Part shown: positions 41,701 through 49,380 of the stretch, in pieces | How positions within the stretch are numbered: position 1 is the first letter of the stretch | Layout: the number at the start of each line of letters is the position of its first letter | Source of the DNA: Haliclystus octoradiatus | Lineage: Eukaryota > Cnidaria > Staurozoa > Stauromedusae > Haliclystidae | Direction of reading: 5' to 3' | Length of the DNA: 64,000 nt | Assembly: GCA_916610825.1 (NCBI GenBank) | Contig: OU744452.1 | Location: 4,623,543 to 4,687,542, forward strand | Program-made: the position numbers and the translations under genes | The notes under the pieces: generated by a model | The model's database searches: none | The model's input: only the letters and a program-made list of their open reading frames with translations | What the model was told of the DNA's origin: nothing

Positions 41701-44075
41701 AGTATAAAATGTTTCTTTTTGACCCTTTGATATAATGCTTAAGTGGATTTGATTCAAAATTGAGTGATACACACCAAACCTGTTAAACTCAATCATATTT
41801 AGTTGCTTTAAAAATAGCTCGAAATAATCCGGCTCGTCTATTCTTTTATTTTCTAACAACAATTATTGTGTCAAAACATTGCTTTTCCCGCCACTTTGGG
41901 AGCATGTGTCAGCCATTATGGATCCCCATAGGTGCTACGTTTTAAGCCTCTTTCGAAGGTCATCAGCAGTCTAAATCTATCATGTCTATGGCTAGAACAC
42001 ATGTTTTGAAAATGGCGACTAGCTGCGACAGATTGAATATTTTTTCATAAAATCAATTTAAATGTATACTCTGTAATTGAAAGTTCATTTTAGAAATTAA
42101 AAAAGTAACAGCTTGGGATTTGCTATATTCAGATGTAGCTTTCACTATATTTCTAATATTGCAATAAAGGGTTACCACATACTGGCCATGTTTGTATTCA
42201 TATCTACTAAACGAGAAAATGTTGGGAGACACGAGTGATTTTAAGCTTCCCGAGTGTCTCCCAACATTTTCGAGTTTAGTAAATATGAATACAAACATTT
42301 GCAAGCATGTGGTAACCCTTTTCTAAAATAAAACAAATGTCGGAATCTCATTCGACGGTGAATTTTCAATTCATGAATTCACAATTTAAAATTCAATTTC
42401 AATTCATAAACCAAGCATGAAGGGAATCCCACAACAAGATAGATTTTGTAGAATAAAGAAAGACATATACAAGAACGTCTGTAATATAAGTGGTACAATA
42501 GTTCTTTAGCAAATTAATGCAGTAATTGTTATTTAAATTTTAGGTTTACCTTGAAACAGCGTAGCCTATAATTGTGTTTCATTATTCTGTGTTTTTATTT
42601 TGCATGTTACACGACCAATAACTCATTTACCACGATTCTCGATAAATAAAAACATCTTGAGCTAGATGTCGTTTTGTAAATCGTAGTCATTATTGAGATA
42701 TTTATTGGATTGTTATCAAAAAGTTATAAATTCTGTATTTTATCACAGATCAAAAACTTTTTGAAGCTTGCGGTTATACCCGGTTTTCGGAGCCATGTTT
42801 TACCCTAGGATTTCATGCACGCTCTTTCGACCAATCAGATCGCAGAAAACCTTCGTGATATTTTAGAAACATGTTTGAAAAACAGTTATGTTGAATTCTT
42901 CGCGTTATATTGAGCCTCAACTAAAGTTGAGGCTCTTTAAAATTAGGTCGCCGATTTTGCCAAAATTGTTGACGAAGTGTTCACAGAAATGGCCCAAAGT
43001 CAACACCTATTTTATAGCTTATCAGAACGATACTACCGTTGTGCGACTTTTTGGAATATATATTCTTCTAAACGATATTCGTAACAATTTCATTCAAATT
43101 GTATTTAATGAAAACTCAATGACCAATTAAATTAGAAAACAAATCATTGTTGTAGTGAAATTGATGAGAGATAATTGATGTTCCAGACAAGTTTATGTGA
43201 CATGATTATTAAAATGATTACATTTCTCTTCTTCTTGGGCAATCGATATTTAGACTCACTCGTTCTCTAACAACAAACTCGAAATCCATATCGTAAACCG
43301 GCGGCCTCGTTTACGATATGGATATCTCGTTTGTTGTTAGTGAACTCGTGGATCTAAATTCCGATAACCCACTCACAAGAGTGATGTAATCCCTTAATAT
43401 CTTACTCTTTGTGACCTACTCCATGCAGCTCCTATACATGGTCAGTGTAAATATATATTAATTAATTGCTTTAAAAACGATCTTCATTTCGCTGTATCTT
43501 CTTCTACTAATACTACAAAAACTGAAGAAACACAGCTATCAATGAGCTAAAAGAACAAGTGGGATATTATAAACGTGTTTGAGATATTTAAATCAAGATA
43601 TTTTTTGTGAGTTTGCATAGAGAATGGCAATTAGAAATCAATTTTATGTGGGGATATACAGCAGGGGGATTAATAGGAAGTAAACTTAAGCTATTGTGAA
43701 ACAGAATATAAGTTGTGTTTAGACTTTCAAATCTTATGTTTTTATTTTGTAGTTGTTGATTTTCTATTTCGACCTGCTCAGGATGGCTATGATGGTTTAT
43801 TCCAAGAACTTGGTGACATTGTAGGTTTAAATCTTGATGAATTCTCCCGAGTTCTTGATGTTACCAAGACAACCAGTATGGTGATTGATCGTGAAATTGA
43901 AAATGTACTTGAAAAGGGTATAGCACTGTTGAATAAATGGAATCAAAGAATTATTGAACGAGAAGATGCAAATATTCTTAGCTTGATTAAAACATGCCAA
44001 AATATTTATGATATTCAATTACTGTACAATGTTGGGGACGCGATTACTCGCTACTTCAAATACGAAGTTATATGA
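19674..44075 (+). CDS. PIDD1-like gene: LRR, ZU5/UPA-like and death domains (multi-exon)
   Basis: Exons at 19,674-20,774, 22,098-22,204, 28,003-28,324, 28,937-29,136, 30,376-30,524, 34,301-34,642, 36,377-36,621 and 43,753-44,075 keep one reading frame across GT-AG junctions (phases 1, 0, 1, 0, 2, 2, 1 at exon ends). The sum is about 925 codons, close to the roughly 910 residues of vertebrate PIDD1. The order is LRRs, a middle region containing an HFS tripeptide near the end of the 30.4-kb exon, a UPA-like strand (ISLKVRPCLRF) and a C-terminal death domain. PIDD1 is a cytosolic scaffold for caspase-2 or NF-kB complexes that self-cleaves at HFS sites. An additional exon may be missing near 29.3-30.3 kb. 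A frameshift at 20,111 breaks exon 1. Alternative: another LRR-death-domain family. Confidence 0.65.
21048..21123 (+). repeat. tRNA-like sequence, probable SINE head
   Basis: It contains an A-box-like TTAGCCCAGATGGTGG and a B-box-like GGTTCAAATCC spaced about as in a pol III type 2 promoter. GGAGGAT at the start pairs with ATCCTCC at the end, but that strand overlaps the B box, so a canonical cloverleaf does not form. A tRNA-derived SINE head is more likely than a functional tRNA. The body may extend to about 21,310. Confidence 0.45.
22098..22204 (+). CDS. PIDD1-like gene, small linker exon
   Basis: A pyrimidine-rich acceptor (CTTTCTTTCTAG) precedes an open 107-base stretch reading APANYSETSTNGITKIKI and ending CMLP before GTAGGC. 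It joins the LRR exon in phase (A plus AA gives Lys) and ends in phase 0. The sequence is hydrophilic and has no named domain. Confidence 0.6.
22539..22542. other. TTAA target-site duplication, left
   Basis: TTAA abuts the left terminal repeat of the Kolobok-like element; the matching TTAA is at 27,458-27,461. Confidence 0.9.
22543..22559 (+). repeat. Left terminal inverted repeat
   Basis: GGTAGTTCACCACAGTT, exact complement of 27,441-27,457. Similarity continues weakly inward (a shared CTC and TTTT spacing). Confidence 0.9.
23046..26121 (+). CDS. Kolobok-like transposase fused to a DEDDh exonuclease (2 exons)
   Basis: The coding sequence is 23,046-23,502 joined to 23,825-26,121, 917 residues; the donor is G|GTAAGT and the acceptor CCACAG|GA. 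Residues 80-145 hold a Cys-rich finger (CENPGCKKPL ... CKHCNHL). The DDE transposase core shows Asp267 in SYDMGWAKRG, the GDDDSS aspartates at 358-360, and Glu506 in SQSNESVNNVI, where PK and HYGG follow. A basic linker (about 570-600) leads to a DnaQ-like exonuclease: FDLETTG (Asp653, Glu655), HNCHSFDMRIL (Asp747), and HNAKADVNAL (His805, Asp810), a full DEDDh set. A conserved-looking tail (SGLELKHLVIAKNR) closes the protein. The transposase should cut and join the element; the exonuclease could trim DNA ends, which is inference. Confidence 0.9.
26452..26660 (+). repeat. Internal direct repeat A of the Kolobok-like element
   Basis: Diverged copy of 26,975-27,170. Shared runs include GTTCAGATAAAA, TTCTAAAAATAACT and GGTGACCCC. 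Each repeat is followed, 100-110 bp later, by the near-palindrome ATGCTGAATCAGCAT (26,761-26,775 and 27,281-27,295). These subterminal repeats could bind transposase. Confidence 0.75.
26975..27170 (+). repeat. Internal direct repeat B of the Kolobok-like element
   Basis: Partner of 26,452-26,660, same orientation, about 520 bp apart. An A-run follows at 27,167-27,183. Confidence 0.75.
27441..27457 (-). repeat. Right terminal inverted repeat
   Basis: AACTGTGGTGAACTACC, the exact complement of the left end, followed by TTAA at 27,458-27,461. Confidence 0.9.
28003..28324 (+). CDS. PIDD1-like gene, exon after the transposon-bearing intron
   Basis: The acceptor TTGTGTAG precedes FHLFASCPEEENMRYIFKGG and the frame stays open to SYLLK before G|GTATAC. 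It joins the small linker exon in phase 0 and the next exon in phase 1 (G plus AT gives Asp). By position it should cover the region preceding or including the first ZU5 fold, but I cannot assign the fold from sequence. Confidence 0.65.
28937..29136 (+). CDS. PIDD1-like gene, mid-region exon
   Basis: After AAATAG the frame reads LGFSTSLYIFRVECSGIYY and ends SGTLDIQ|GTAAGC in phase 0. It contains HFHEVLQFDV; HFH sits where an HFS processing site might be expected by position. The alternating hydrophobic pattern suggests beta strands. Confidence 0.6.
29310..29440 (+). other. Possible missing exon of the PIDD1-like gene
   Basis: Following TTATTGTAG the second frame reads LDIGMSRASLLSVSANITMY and on to NYRVNFPNSCFQ, which looks protein-like. 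Its phase does not fit the neighbouring exons as placed, and no clean donor is seen. It could be an exon with a different boundary or a chance frame. Confidence 0.3.
30376..30524 (+). CDS. PIDD1-like gene, exon with the HFS motif
   Basis: The frame reads VNFPTKKGVSDYPIIVSRE, KDEWVIFPDEFIHRP, then FHISFYTTHFS and ends in phase 2 at GA|GTAAGT. It joins the 34.3-kb exon perfectly (GA plus C gives Asp). HFS is the tripeptide at which ZU5 domains of PIDD1 and UNC5CL self-cleave before the serine. The 5' boundary is uncertain because the acceptor GGATTAG lacks a good pyrimidine tract, and the upstream bases in this frame contain stops. Confidence 0.6.
31560..32010 (+). mobile_element. LINE 3' end
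   Basis: The frame ending at 31,795 reads SYPIAGAHKWNDLPSAIKEV, the conserved C-terminal tail of LINE (CR1/L2/RTE-like) ORF2 proteins. A 3' untranslated region follows, containing AGTTATGTATAACTTAAAGG and a terminal ATG microsatellite (31,986-32,008). The same 3' end appears inverted at 50,115-50,185. The insertion is 5' truncated and lies in a PIDD-like intron. Confidence 0.75.
32011..34300. other. Intron sequence, no feature recognised
   Basis: No exon, repeat boundary or RNA gene is visible. The minus-strand frame at 33,355-33,624 has no recognisable domain. Confidence 0.5.
34301..34642 (+). CDS. PIDD1-like gene, exon after the HFS motif
   Basis: A TCTATTTTAG acceptor opens IGLFQRVGTIIKEEFIKLFV and the frame continues through NLGPPWLCWF and NGDLVLDGFKLVDWKSAKF to EFWQELEGDNIM, ending AT|GTAAGA in phase 2. 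Position suggests the linker into the UPA domain. Codon use and continuous frame over 114 codons support a real exon. Confidence 0.75.
34643..36376. other. Intron sequence, no feature recognised
   Basis: No supported feature; the minus-strand frame at 35,345-35,632 has no recognisable domain. Confidence 0.45.
36377..36621 (+). CDS. PIDD1-like gene, UPA-like exon
   Basis: Using the acceptor TCTTAG at 36,376, the preceding phase 2 is completed (AT plus T gives Ile) and the frame reads DISLKVRPCLRFLTLNAEAI to GNSNQFEK, ending in phase 1 before GTATGA. The opening strand ISLKVRP resembles the UPA fold that couples ZU5 and death domains. A later acceptor at 36,392 also exists but would break phase. 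Confidence 0.65.
37380..37585 (+). pseudogene. Possible LINE ORF2 C-terminal fragment
   Basis: The frame reads FRHRLSFIPSAHLDVYRHSF then LRCVHIYNRLHVLFRSSKN. The pattern is like the extreme C-terminus of LINE proteins, where a WNxLP-type motif precedes a short helix. Support is only pattern similarity. Confidence 0.35.
37693..37905 (-). repeat. 3' LTR of the second gypsy element
   Basis: On the plus strand this 213-bp block starts TGTAATGTACC and ends CCATTACATCA; the terminal TGTAATG/CATTACA inversion fits an LTR. On the minus strand it immediately follows a purine tract. No second copy is seen beyond the pol region, so the 5' end of this element has been lost. Confidence 0.65.
37906..37916 (-). 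other. Polypurine tract of the second gypsy element
   Basis: Minus-strand AAGGGAGGGGA abuts the LTR. Confidence 0.65.
38016..39122 (-). pseudogene. Gypsy integrase core and C-terminal region
   Basis: Continuous with the upstream segment except for a TAA at 39,123-39,125. The frame reads AGRPGQKVAIDLCGPFP with the first catalytic Asp, HSDQGRQFESEVFWE with the second, and NSVCERLNRVLGDSLRALL with the Glu. Its C-terminal part includes VGDSVWLKSFYHRKGQKKKL and KYVGPYIIVEVLPYHTYKM, a GPF/Y-type module, and a basic tail that ends at 38,016. All DDE residues are present, so only the stop prevents a complete integrase. Confidence 0.85.
39123..39974 (-). pseudogene. Gypsy RNase H (partial) and integrase zinc-binding region
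   Basis: It begins inside RNase H: SFVTLSPSEKNYCVTRKELLA and TIRTDHSALVSIL are seen, but the first RNase H motif is missing. HRRGTAHGNADGLSRQ follows, then the integrase HHCC region HGMIHSGIQRTTTRVKLDWY with CTTCQVSKGG. It ends at a TAA (39,123-39,125) in frame with the integrase core. Confidence 0.85.
40054..41862 (-). pseudogene. Gypsy protease and reverse transcriptase
   Basis: The frame from 41,862 carries a retropepsin motif (VVDSGCSHSVIP) with a later AQPIRQTKYRHSP entry to RT, WRFCIDYRRINDITKK, STLDLTSGYWQVPLDED and the catalytic VYLDDIIV. A TAG at 40,318-40,320 follows in frame, after which SKTFNEHLERLGEVLHRLRE through GTTSYYRHFISS continues to 40,054. The next about 300 coding bases (RT connection and start of RNase H) are deleted before 39,974. 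No gag precedes 41,862, so the element is truncated at both coding ends and dead. Confidence 0.85.
42166..42322. mobile_element. Hairpin MITE, GGGTTACCACA family, copy 2
   Basis: The outer ends read AAAGGGTTACCACAT and ATGTGGTAACCCTTT. Inner arms include GTTTGTATTCATAT, TTTAGTA-type and ATGTTGGGAGACAC, all present in inverted orientation on the other side. Nearly the whole 157 bp folds back on itself. It shares the ends and a TTGGGAGACAC core with the copy at 611-798. Confidence 0.8.
42912..42935. repeat. Perfect 11-bp hairpin
   Basis: GAGCCTCAACT and AGTTGAGGCTC flank an AA loop. It is followed by TTTAAAATT but not by a clear element end. Confidence 0.7.
43237..43370. mobile_element. Hairpin element (MITE-like)
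   Basis: About 134 bp with two arms of about 60 bp that pair almost completely. The left arm contains CTAACAACAAACTCG and CCATATCGTAAAC, the right arm their complements; outer ends read GGGCAATCG and CGATAACCC. The loop is GC-rich (CGGCGGCCTC). No coding. A different family from the GGGTTACCACA hairpins. Confidence 0.7.
43753..44075 (+). CDS. PIDD1-like gene, terminal death-domain exon
   Basis: The acceptor TTTATTTTGTAG and phase 1 join give VVDFLFRPAQDGYDGLFQEL, and the frame continues to a TGA at 44,073-44,075. The pattern ELGDIVGLNLDEFSRVLD, then GIALLNKWNQR, then LSLIKTCQNIYDIQLL is that of a six-helix death domain, including the central LLxxW helix. Death domains form homotypic complexes; in PIDD1 the partner is RAIDD or RIPK1. 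It is C-terminal, as in PIDD1. Confidence 0.75.
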
Positions 44076-44079
44076 GAGA

Positions 44080-44098
44080 AGTGTGTGTGTGTGTGTGT
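44080..44098. repeat. (GT)n microsatellite
   Basis: About nine GT units right after the death-domain stop codon. Confidence 0.9.
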
Positions 44099-44112
44099 AT
44101 AATTTTATTTCG

Positions 44113-44165
44113 ATTCGTAACCAAAATGAGCAAATGCTCGTTTATACATTGATACGAATTTAAAA
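44113..44165 (+). repeat. Short dispersed repeat (paired with 57,789-57,835)
   Basis: Shares GTAA-CAAAATGAGCAAA and CTCGTTTA and TGATAC-AATTTAA with 57,789-57,835. Both copies lie a little upstream of T-rich, low-complexity DNA, so they may be the 3' part of one repeat family. Confidence 0.6.
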
Positions 44166-44221
44166 GTAAGTTATTAATTATAATATTGTAAATTAGTAGA
44201 AATAATGATAAGGATAATAGT

Positions 44222-44307
44222 ATTAATAATATAATACAATTTTTATTTTTATTTTATTATTTTGTTATTTTTTTTTATTTTATTTTTTTTTTTATTTTTT
44301 TTATTTA

Positions 44308-44338
<31 letters not shown>

Positions 44339-44352
44339 TTTTTTTTTTTAAT
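44222..44352. repeat. T-rich low-complexity tract with (TTTA)n
   Basis: A run of over 120 bases made almost only of T and A, containing about seven TTTA repeats. Confidence 0.95.
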
Positions 44353-45655
44353 TTTTTGAATGAGACAAGTTCCATAATTATGCTAATTTTATTATACTTA
44401 TGAGGAGAATACTAGTGTTTTTGATATATATAATATTATAATCTAACTATCGACAGCTGATTGACATAAACCAATAATTTATTTTCCATTCCAGGGATGT
44501 CAAATACGCAAGAGTTGACTCTTTGAATGTTCTTATTGCTTCCCCACGTATTACTTCCGGGATAAAGTTCCAGACTCTAGTACCTACTGCTACTAGTTGA
44601 TACAATAATTTCTAGAAATTCGATTGGTCATTCAATACGAAGGACACAAAGTACACAAAACGGCCCATGTAATCAAAATATTCATCCAGTTCAACTATCG
44701 TTCAACAATTGTATGGCTGCTAAGGATAACATTAATTATAACTTATTATTATAATTAGATGACTCATATCACCTTATTTGATATAAAAAATTGAACTATT
44801 TTTTTGTTCTAGTAATAAACAAAACTATTATAATCATTCATGTAATCTTTTATCGTCAATCGCGAAAAGTACGAAAACATAATACCGCATTATTCTGCAA
44901 TGATTACGATGCTTTACGCTTCATTCGTGTCTCCAAACATCACTCGTACAGGAATTTGCGATGAAGCATGGCAACTCTTGCATGAGTTATTTTTAGCATT
45001 TTATTGTTTTCGTATTTTAATTCAACACAAGTTTACAGATTTTCTCGTTTATCTATTTTTTTTTTATGTTATTTTGAATAGTTTCTGTTTTGTTCTGATG
45101 TCAATACTATGTTTCAACCTTGGAGTTCTTCATGGAATTTCTGATACAATCTGGTTAGTTCATGAAATCCAAGGCTAAAATATACAGGGTAAACATGGCT
45201 CCAGAAAACCGAAATACCTGCTATGCTTCAAAATCTTTGACATGTAAGAAAATATAAATAAAGATGCATAACTGACTAATATCGAATTGGCGTACAGTAC
45301 TTGATCAAATCCATATCTGTTGGTATTGAGTGATTCTATGTGATGGATAAAATTTTAACAGGAATAGTCTACAATAAATCAACATTTCAGCTGTTGCGGA
45401 AGATTTATCTAATATCGCTGACGTCATTCCTATATAAGAAAAATAAAATGGCCACGGATAGAGAACCATTTAACAGAATCGTAGAAGCATAATTACAATT
45501 TCCATTTGATATAGGCTATATAACTTCGGTGCCCAAATTGTTAGGTATTGCAGCTGTTTAAACGATAATTATTTACGCACGTGTATACACTGTATATCGT
45601 CACATTCACACACATTATATTTACATAGAAAAAAAGAAAATTGGAAACAGCAACA
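44353..45655. other. No gene; non-coding DNA
   Basis: The frame at 44,900-45,178 is hydrophobic, rich in Phe and Leu, and has no recognisable motif; I do not call it a gene. Confidence 0.45.
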
Positions 45656-46200
45656 AGGCGCGGCTCCAGATGGGCACAAGTGGCTCAAATGACACCCCTA
45701 AATTTGTCGGTAAAATGTTAAGATGACGTAGCCTTAAATTGTGCCTTAATCGTTCTTGTGTTAAATATAAATTCATAATTGAATATTTATCAAAATTAGA
45801 AAAATAGCTTTGGAAATGATCTATCTAGCTTGGGTGAATAGGCTTTTAAGCTGAGATCCTTCAAAGATGCATCTACTAGACAATTAGTTGTGGAAATGAT
45901 CTATTTAGCTACGGCGATTTGACATTTAAGCTGCGATTTTTTAAAGATGCGGCTGTGTGTCAATTAGCTATGATAATATCTATTTAGCTGCGGTAAAGCG
46001 ACTTTTTAGCTGCTGAGTTTATTCCATGCATTTTTTTATTAATCTAATTAATTACATAACTTTAGATATTATTATATAATTTCTGGGGAACAAACACTGC
46101 AGTAATAAATTATTGTGATGTTCGTAATGATCGTAATGATCGTAATAATCGTAATGATTATAATGATCGTAATCGTACTCATATTGAATTCAATGTTCTG
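45656..46200 (+). repeat. Dispersed repeat, GGCGCGGATCCAG family, copy 2
   Basis: It starts AGGCGCGGCTCCAGATGGG and holds the ACACCCCTAAATTTGTCGG block. A tandem array of the unit CGTAATGAT lies at about 46,117-46,175, and the end is CATATTGAATTCAATGTTC. Between these is an insertion with three diverged direct repeats (the ATCTATTTAGCT motif), making this copy longer than the others. Confidence 0.75.
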
Positions 46201-46202
46201 TG

Positions 46203-46486
46203 CAGGCGCGGATCCAGACGGGTTCAAGTGGTGCAAATTACATCCCTACATTTTCTGTAAAATTTCAAGATGACGCAACTATAAATATTGAAAATAAATT
46301 TGAATTGAATTTTATCAAAATCATCATTCCTTCTTATATTCTGTTCAATTTTTTTTAATGATTAATTTTAAATATCTGTAATTTTCGTAAAATATCTAAT
46401 TTAGTTTGTAATAAATGATTGTGATGTTTGTCATGATCGTAATGATTGTAATGATCGTAATCGTAATCATATTGAATTCAATGGTC
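46203..46486 (+). repeat. Dispersed repeat, GGCGCGGATCCAG family, copy 3
   Basis: Lies head-to-tail with copy 2. Starts AGGCGCGGATCCAGACGGGT and ends with a CGTAATGAT-like array and CATATTGAATTCAATGGTC. Confidence 0.8.
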
Positions 46487-46915
46487 AGGGTCAGCAGCGC
46501 CTACAGGCAAGTGGTTATTGAAAATTGAAAACAGTTTGCCGTCTGGCTTGTTTACGGCATTATCACTCCAGGAAAACATTCTTGGAAATAGGGTTACCAA
46601 AATAACATTTTTACATTTTGCAAAATAACCTATAAACACGAAAAACCGCGACATAAACATTGTTTGGGTTTTGTGTGCTCAGATGTCACTAATTTCGATT
46701 TTCGCAATTAATAAGTTAACAAAGACATACATTATATTCAATTTTTTCATACATCTTTGTTAGCCTTTGTTCTTGACGGCTACTGAAATGCTGAATATGC
46801 TTACTTACCTAGAAATTACTGTACCATCTGTTTTAAGCATTGCATAACATCATTGATTGTTTGAACAGTGGCTGTCAAAAATAAACAGACATATCACATA
46901 ATTTAATTGAAAGAG

Positions 46916-46923
46916 TATAAAAG
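46916..46923 (+). promoter_or_regulatory. TATA box of the secreted-protein gene
   Basis: TATAAAAG, about 27 bases upstream of a CTCATTC initiator-like sequence near 46,943 and about 110-120 bases upstream of the likely start codon. Confidence 0.6.
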
Positions 46924-47026
46924 TCACATAAAAGGCATCCCAGCTCATTCATCAACTTGGCATTCGTCTCAAATTGATAAATACATCAGGAAAACGAACG
47001 ACATCAATATTTATATTTCAACTGAA

Positions 47027-47791
47027 ATGACTGAAATGGATAGCAAAATATTTCTTCTTATTGCTATGGTGATTGTATCAGCCAATGGCAGCTCATATCT
47101 CAAAACAACAGTACAACCTTATATTAATCAAACTTCTCATGGTTATTATAATATCTATATGCCAACTGAAGATGGTGGGAGTCAGGAAATTTCAATGTAT
47201 TCAACATGGTACCAAGATGACGTCAATAAGCGATTAAACATTGCTATTGGTGAGCCTTATACAAGTGAATGGATGATGTCATTTTGGTTTTTCAAAGATG
47301 TCGCATATGAAGAAGCACCGCAAGGCAAAAATAGGATCCCTCATTGTAAGAAATTTGTTGATTTTAATTATGGCAGAGAAGTAGGTGGGTACAATTCATC
47401 TTACTTAACATTTGTTAATAAAGCAGTGGTCTTTGACAAAGAGGGAGCATCCATGTTAAATATGTTTGCTGGTCAGGCATTAGACGGTGTTGGTCCACTT
47501 AATATCATGGCTGCAACAGACTCAAAAGGCTTGTATACAAAGATGTGGACGATTGGAGCCATTGGAAATTTTCATTACAGTGAATATTTCCTGTATAAAC
47601 GTAACAACAAATTACCAAATTGGAGACATTTTGTTCTGCCAGCAAGTTGCAAAAACAACCCAGAGATTACACGTTTTGATGATATGTTCGACAGCATGGG
47701 AAGAAAGATAACTAAACCTAAAGCAGGAAATAGTAACAAATCACATCTTATGCTAAGAAGAGCTGCAGAACATCTGAGTAACATTTTCTAA
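47027..47791 (+). CDS. Predicted secreted protein, intronless, unknown family
   Basis: I prefer the ATG at 47,027 or 47,036 because they lie just before a hydrophobic stretch, KIFLLIAMVIVSANG, that looks like a signal peptide; the open frame extends up to 46,907, but that part overlaps the TATA box. The mature protein is about 230 residues with only two cysteines (IPHCKKF and LPASCKNN), which could form one disulfide, and three N-glycosylation sequons (NQT, NSS, NKS). Aromatic residues are abundant. No membrane anchor follows. The Cys spacing and the FxLPxSC end faintly recall ependymin-related proteins, but I do not claim the family. TATA box upstream and poly(A) signal downstream make it a compact complete gene. 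Confidence 0.75.
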   Translation: MTEMDSKIFLLIAMVIVSANGSSYLKTTVQPYINQTSHGYYNIYMPTEDGGSQEISMYSTWYQDDVNKRLNIAIGEPYTSEWMMSFWFFKDVAYEEAPQGKNRIPHCKKFVDFNYGREVGGYNSSYLTFVNKAVVFDKEGASMLNMFAGQALDGVGPLNIMAATDSKGLYTKMWTIGAIGNFHYSEYFLYKRNNKLPNWRHFVLPASCKNNPEITRFDDMFDSMGRKITKPKAGNSNKSHLMLRRAAEHLSNIF

Positions 47792-47900
47792 TGATAATGC
47801 TATAGTTTAGTGTGACTATGTATATGTAGATGTAAATCTTCTGCATACGAATTTACATCAAGGAGAAGTAAAGTATGAGATTTGAAAGAAGAAATCTCTC

Positions 47901-47906
47901 AATAAA
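47901..47906 (+). terminator. Poly(A) signal of the secreted-protein gene
   Basis: AATAAA located 110 bases after the stop codon. Confidence 0.6.
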
Positions 47907-48472
47907 AGTGAAAAAGCTAAGAAACGAGTGATATTTTTTCTCTTTGCATGAAACTTCTTAAGTGATTTATAGCTGCAATCATGCCCATGTGGTCATTATC
48001 TGTCTCTATAATTGAAAACATTGTGTTGTCAAACGCTCTATTTAGGAAAACTACCAAAAAATATTCTCAGATAGCAAGTCTCAAACCTTAAACAGTATTC
48101 TTCAATTTCACAAAAACTTGGTCCATTCTTTTCTCGTTAACGAAACTCAGATAAAAATGTGACAACTCAGTATTCACCATAGAGCTGGTTTGGGATCATC
48201 AAACTTTCATTACATCTAGATCATTGGATATTTGGATAGAGCGGAGGGAAGAAAGGTTCGAAATTAGTTAGCAGGAATCGCCGAATTGATCAATGATTTC
48301 ATATGTAACATAGTTTAGGTAGGGCAGCAGTCAAATAAATTGGTCTTTATATTTATTATTCTCATGGAAAGAATAATAACTTGTTCAAATATCAAAATAT
48401 GTGAAGTAAACAACTGTGTCTTTGTGAAATGATAGAATAGAATAAAATATATTTGTTAAAATTAAAGACCAT
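47907..48472. other. No gene; non-coding DNA
   Basis: No supported feature. Confidence 0.45.
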
Positions 48473-49380
48473 AAAATGACCAGCAGCCTTTGCATATTTT
48501 TGTCTTTGAAATCTGGACCCAGATTTCAATCACTCGTTTTCATGATATACGGCCCGCCTTTGTGTCTCCTTTGCACACACGCTCGATTTTGCAAAACATT
48601 TCGTAAAACGAACATGGAAGCATTCTGTGATTCTGCCAAGTTATTTATCAACGAACTGGTTTGGAAAGTTACAAGAGCAATAGAGGTGGACGTCGTAAGG
48701 GCTTTCGACGCTCGAATAAATGTGTACCACGAAAATCAATTCACCTGCTATGCTACTAGCGTCATACGAATTGAGGAAGGAAGACAGAGTGGAAAGCTAG
48801 AACTGAACTCGACTGATTCAAAATTTCATGTTGGTGTTTACTTTATACAAGAATATTAGGGATTGAAAGAACGGGAAGAGATTTGTTAGCATTCAAAATC
48901 GAAATTTATCGCCGAAACAAAATGAAATTATAACACCAGGTGAATTCGATTTTAATGCGGATACTTTGATCATTGACTCCAAATTATGTTTGTAAACACG
49001 TAGGCTCCGTCTAAAAATAGTTAGCAACATACCTATGTGTGTTTTATATTGCATTGTTTTTCTGCAGTATATATGCACGTAAATTGTAAAATTTAGAATC
49101 ATATGAATATATTTAGTGTTGATTTGAAAGTACGTTTTATCCAAGTTTTTTTGATTTGCGTCAAACTTCTCAGACTTTGCGTTTCGACAAGTAGAAATTG
49201 AGATTTATCCAAAACTGAAATTGATAAACCAGACTATTTTCTCGAGCTTTCTGTCGTGTCTTTCCGTAGCAACAACCACGAGGACAATCCTCTGACGTGA
49301 GCGCTGACGTCACTTTCCAGAGGATTAGCCTCGTTTCTTGTGATGAAAACAACAAAACAAAGCAAAGGCTGCTGGTCATT
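48473..49380. mobile_element. Possible non-autonomous DNA transposon
   Basis: The 18-19 bases AATGACCAGCAGCCTTTGC at the left recur as an exact inverted copy at about 49,360-49,379, with weaker complementarity for another 25 bases inward. No target duplication is clear. An open frame, 48,614-48,859 (MEAFCDSAKLFINELVWKV to FIQEY), lies inside; it has no recognisable domain and may or may not be expressed. Confidence 0.4.

Noticed and set aside
44900-45178. Hydrophobic 92-codon open frame as a membrane protein
   Set aside because: Composition is driven by T-rich DNA and there is no start context, splice signal or motif.
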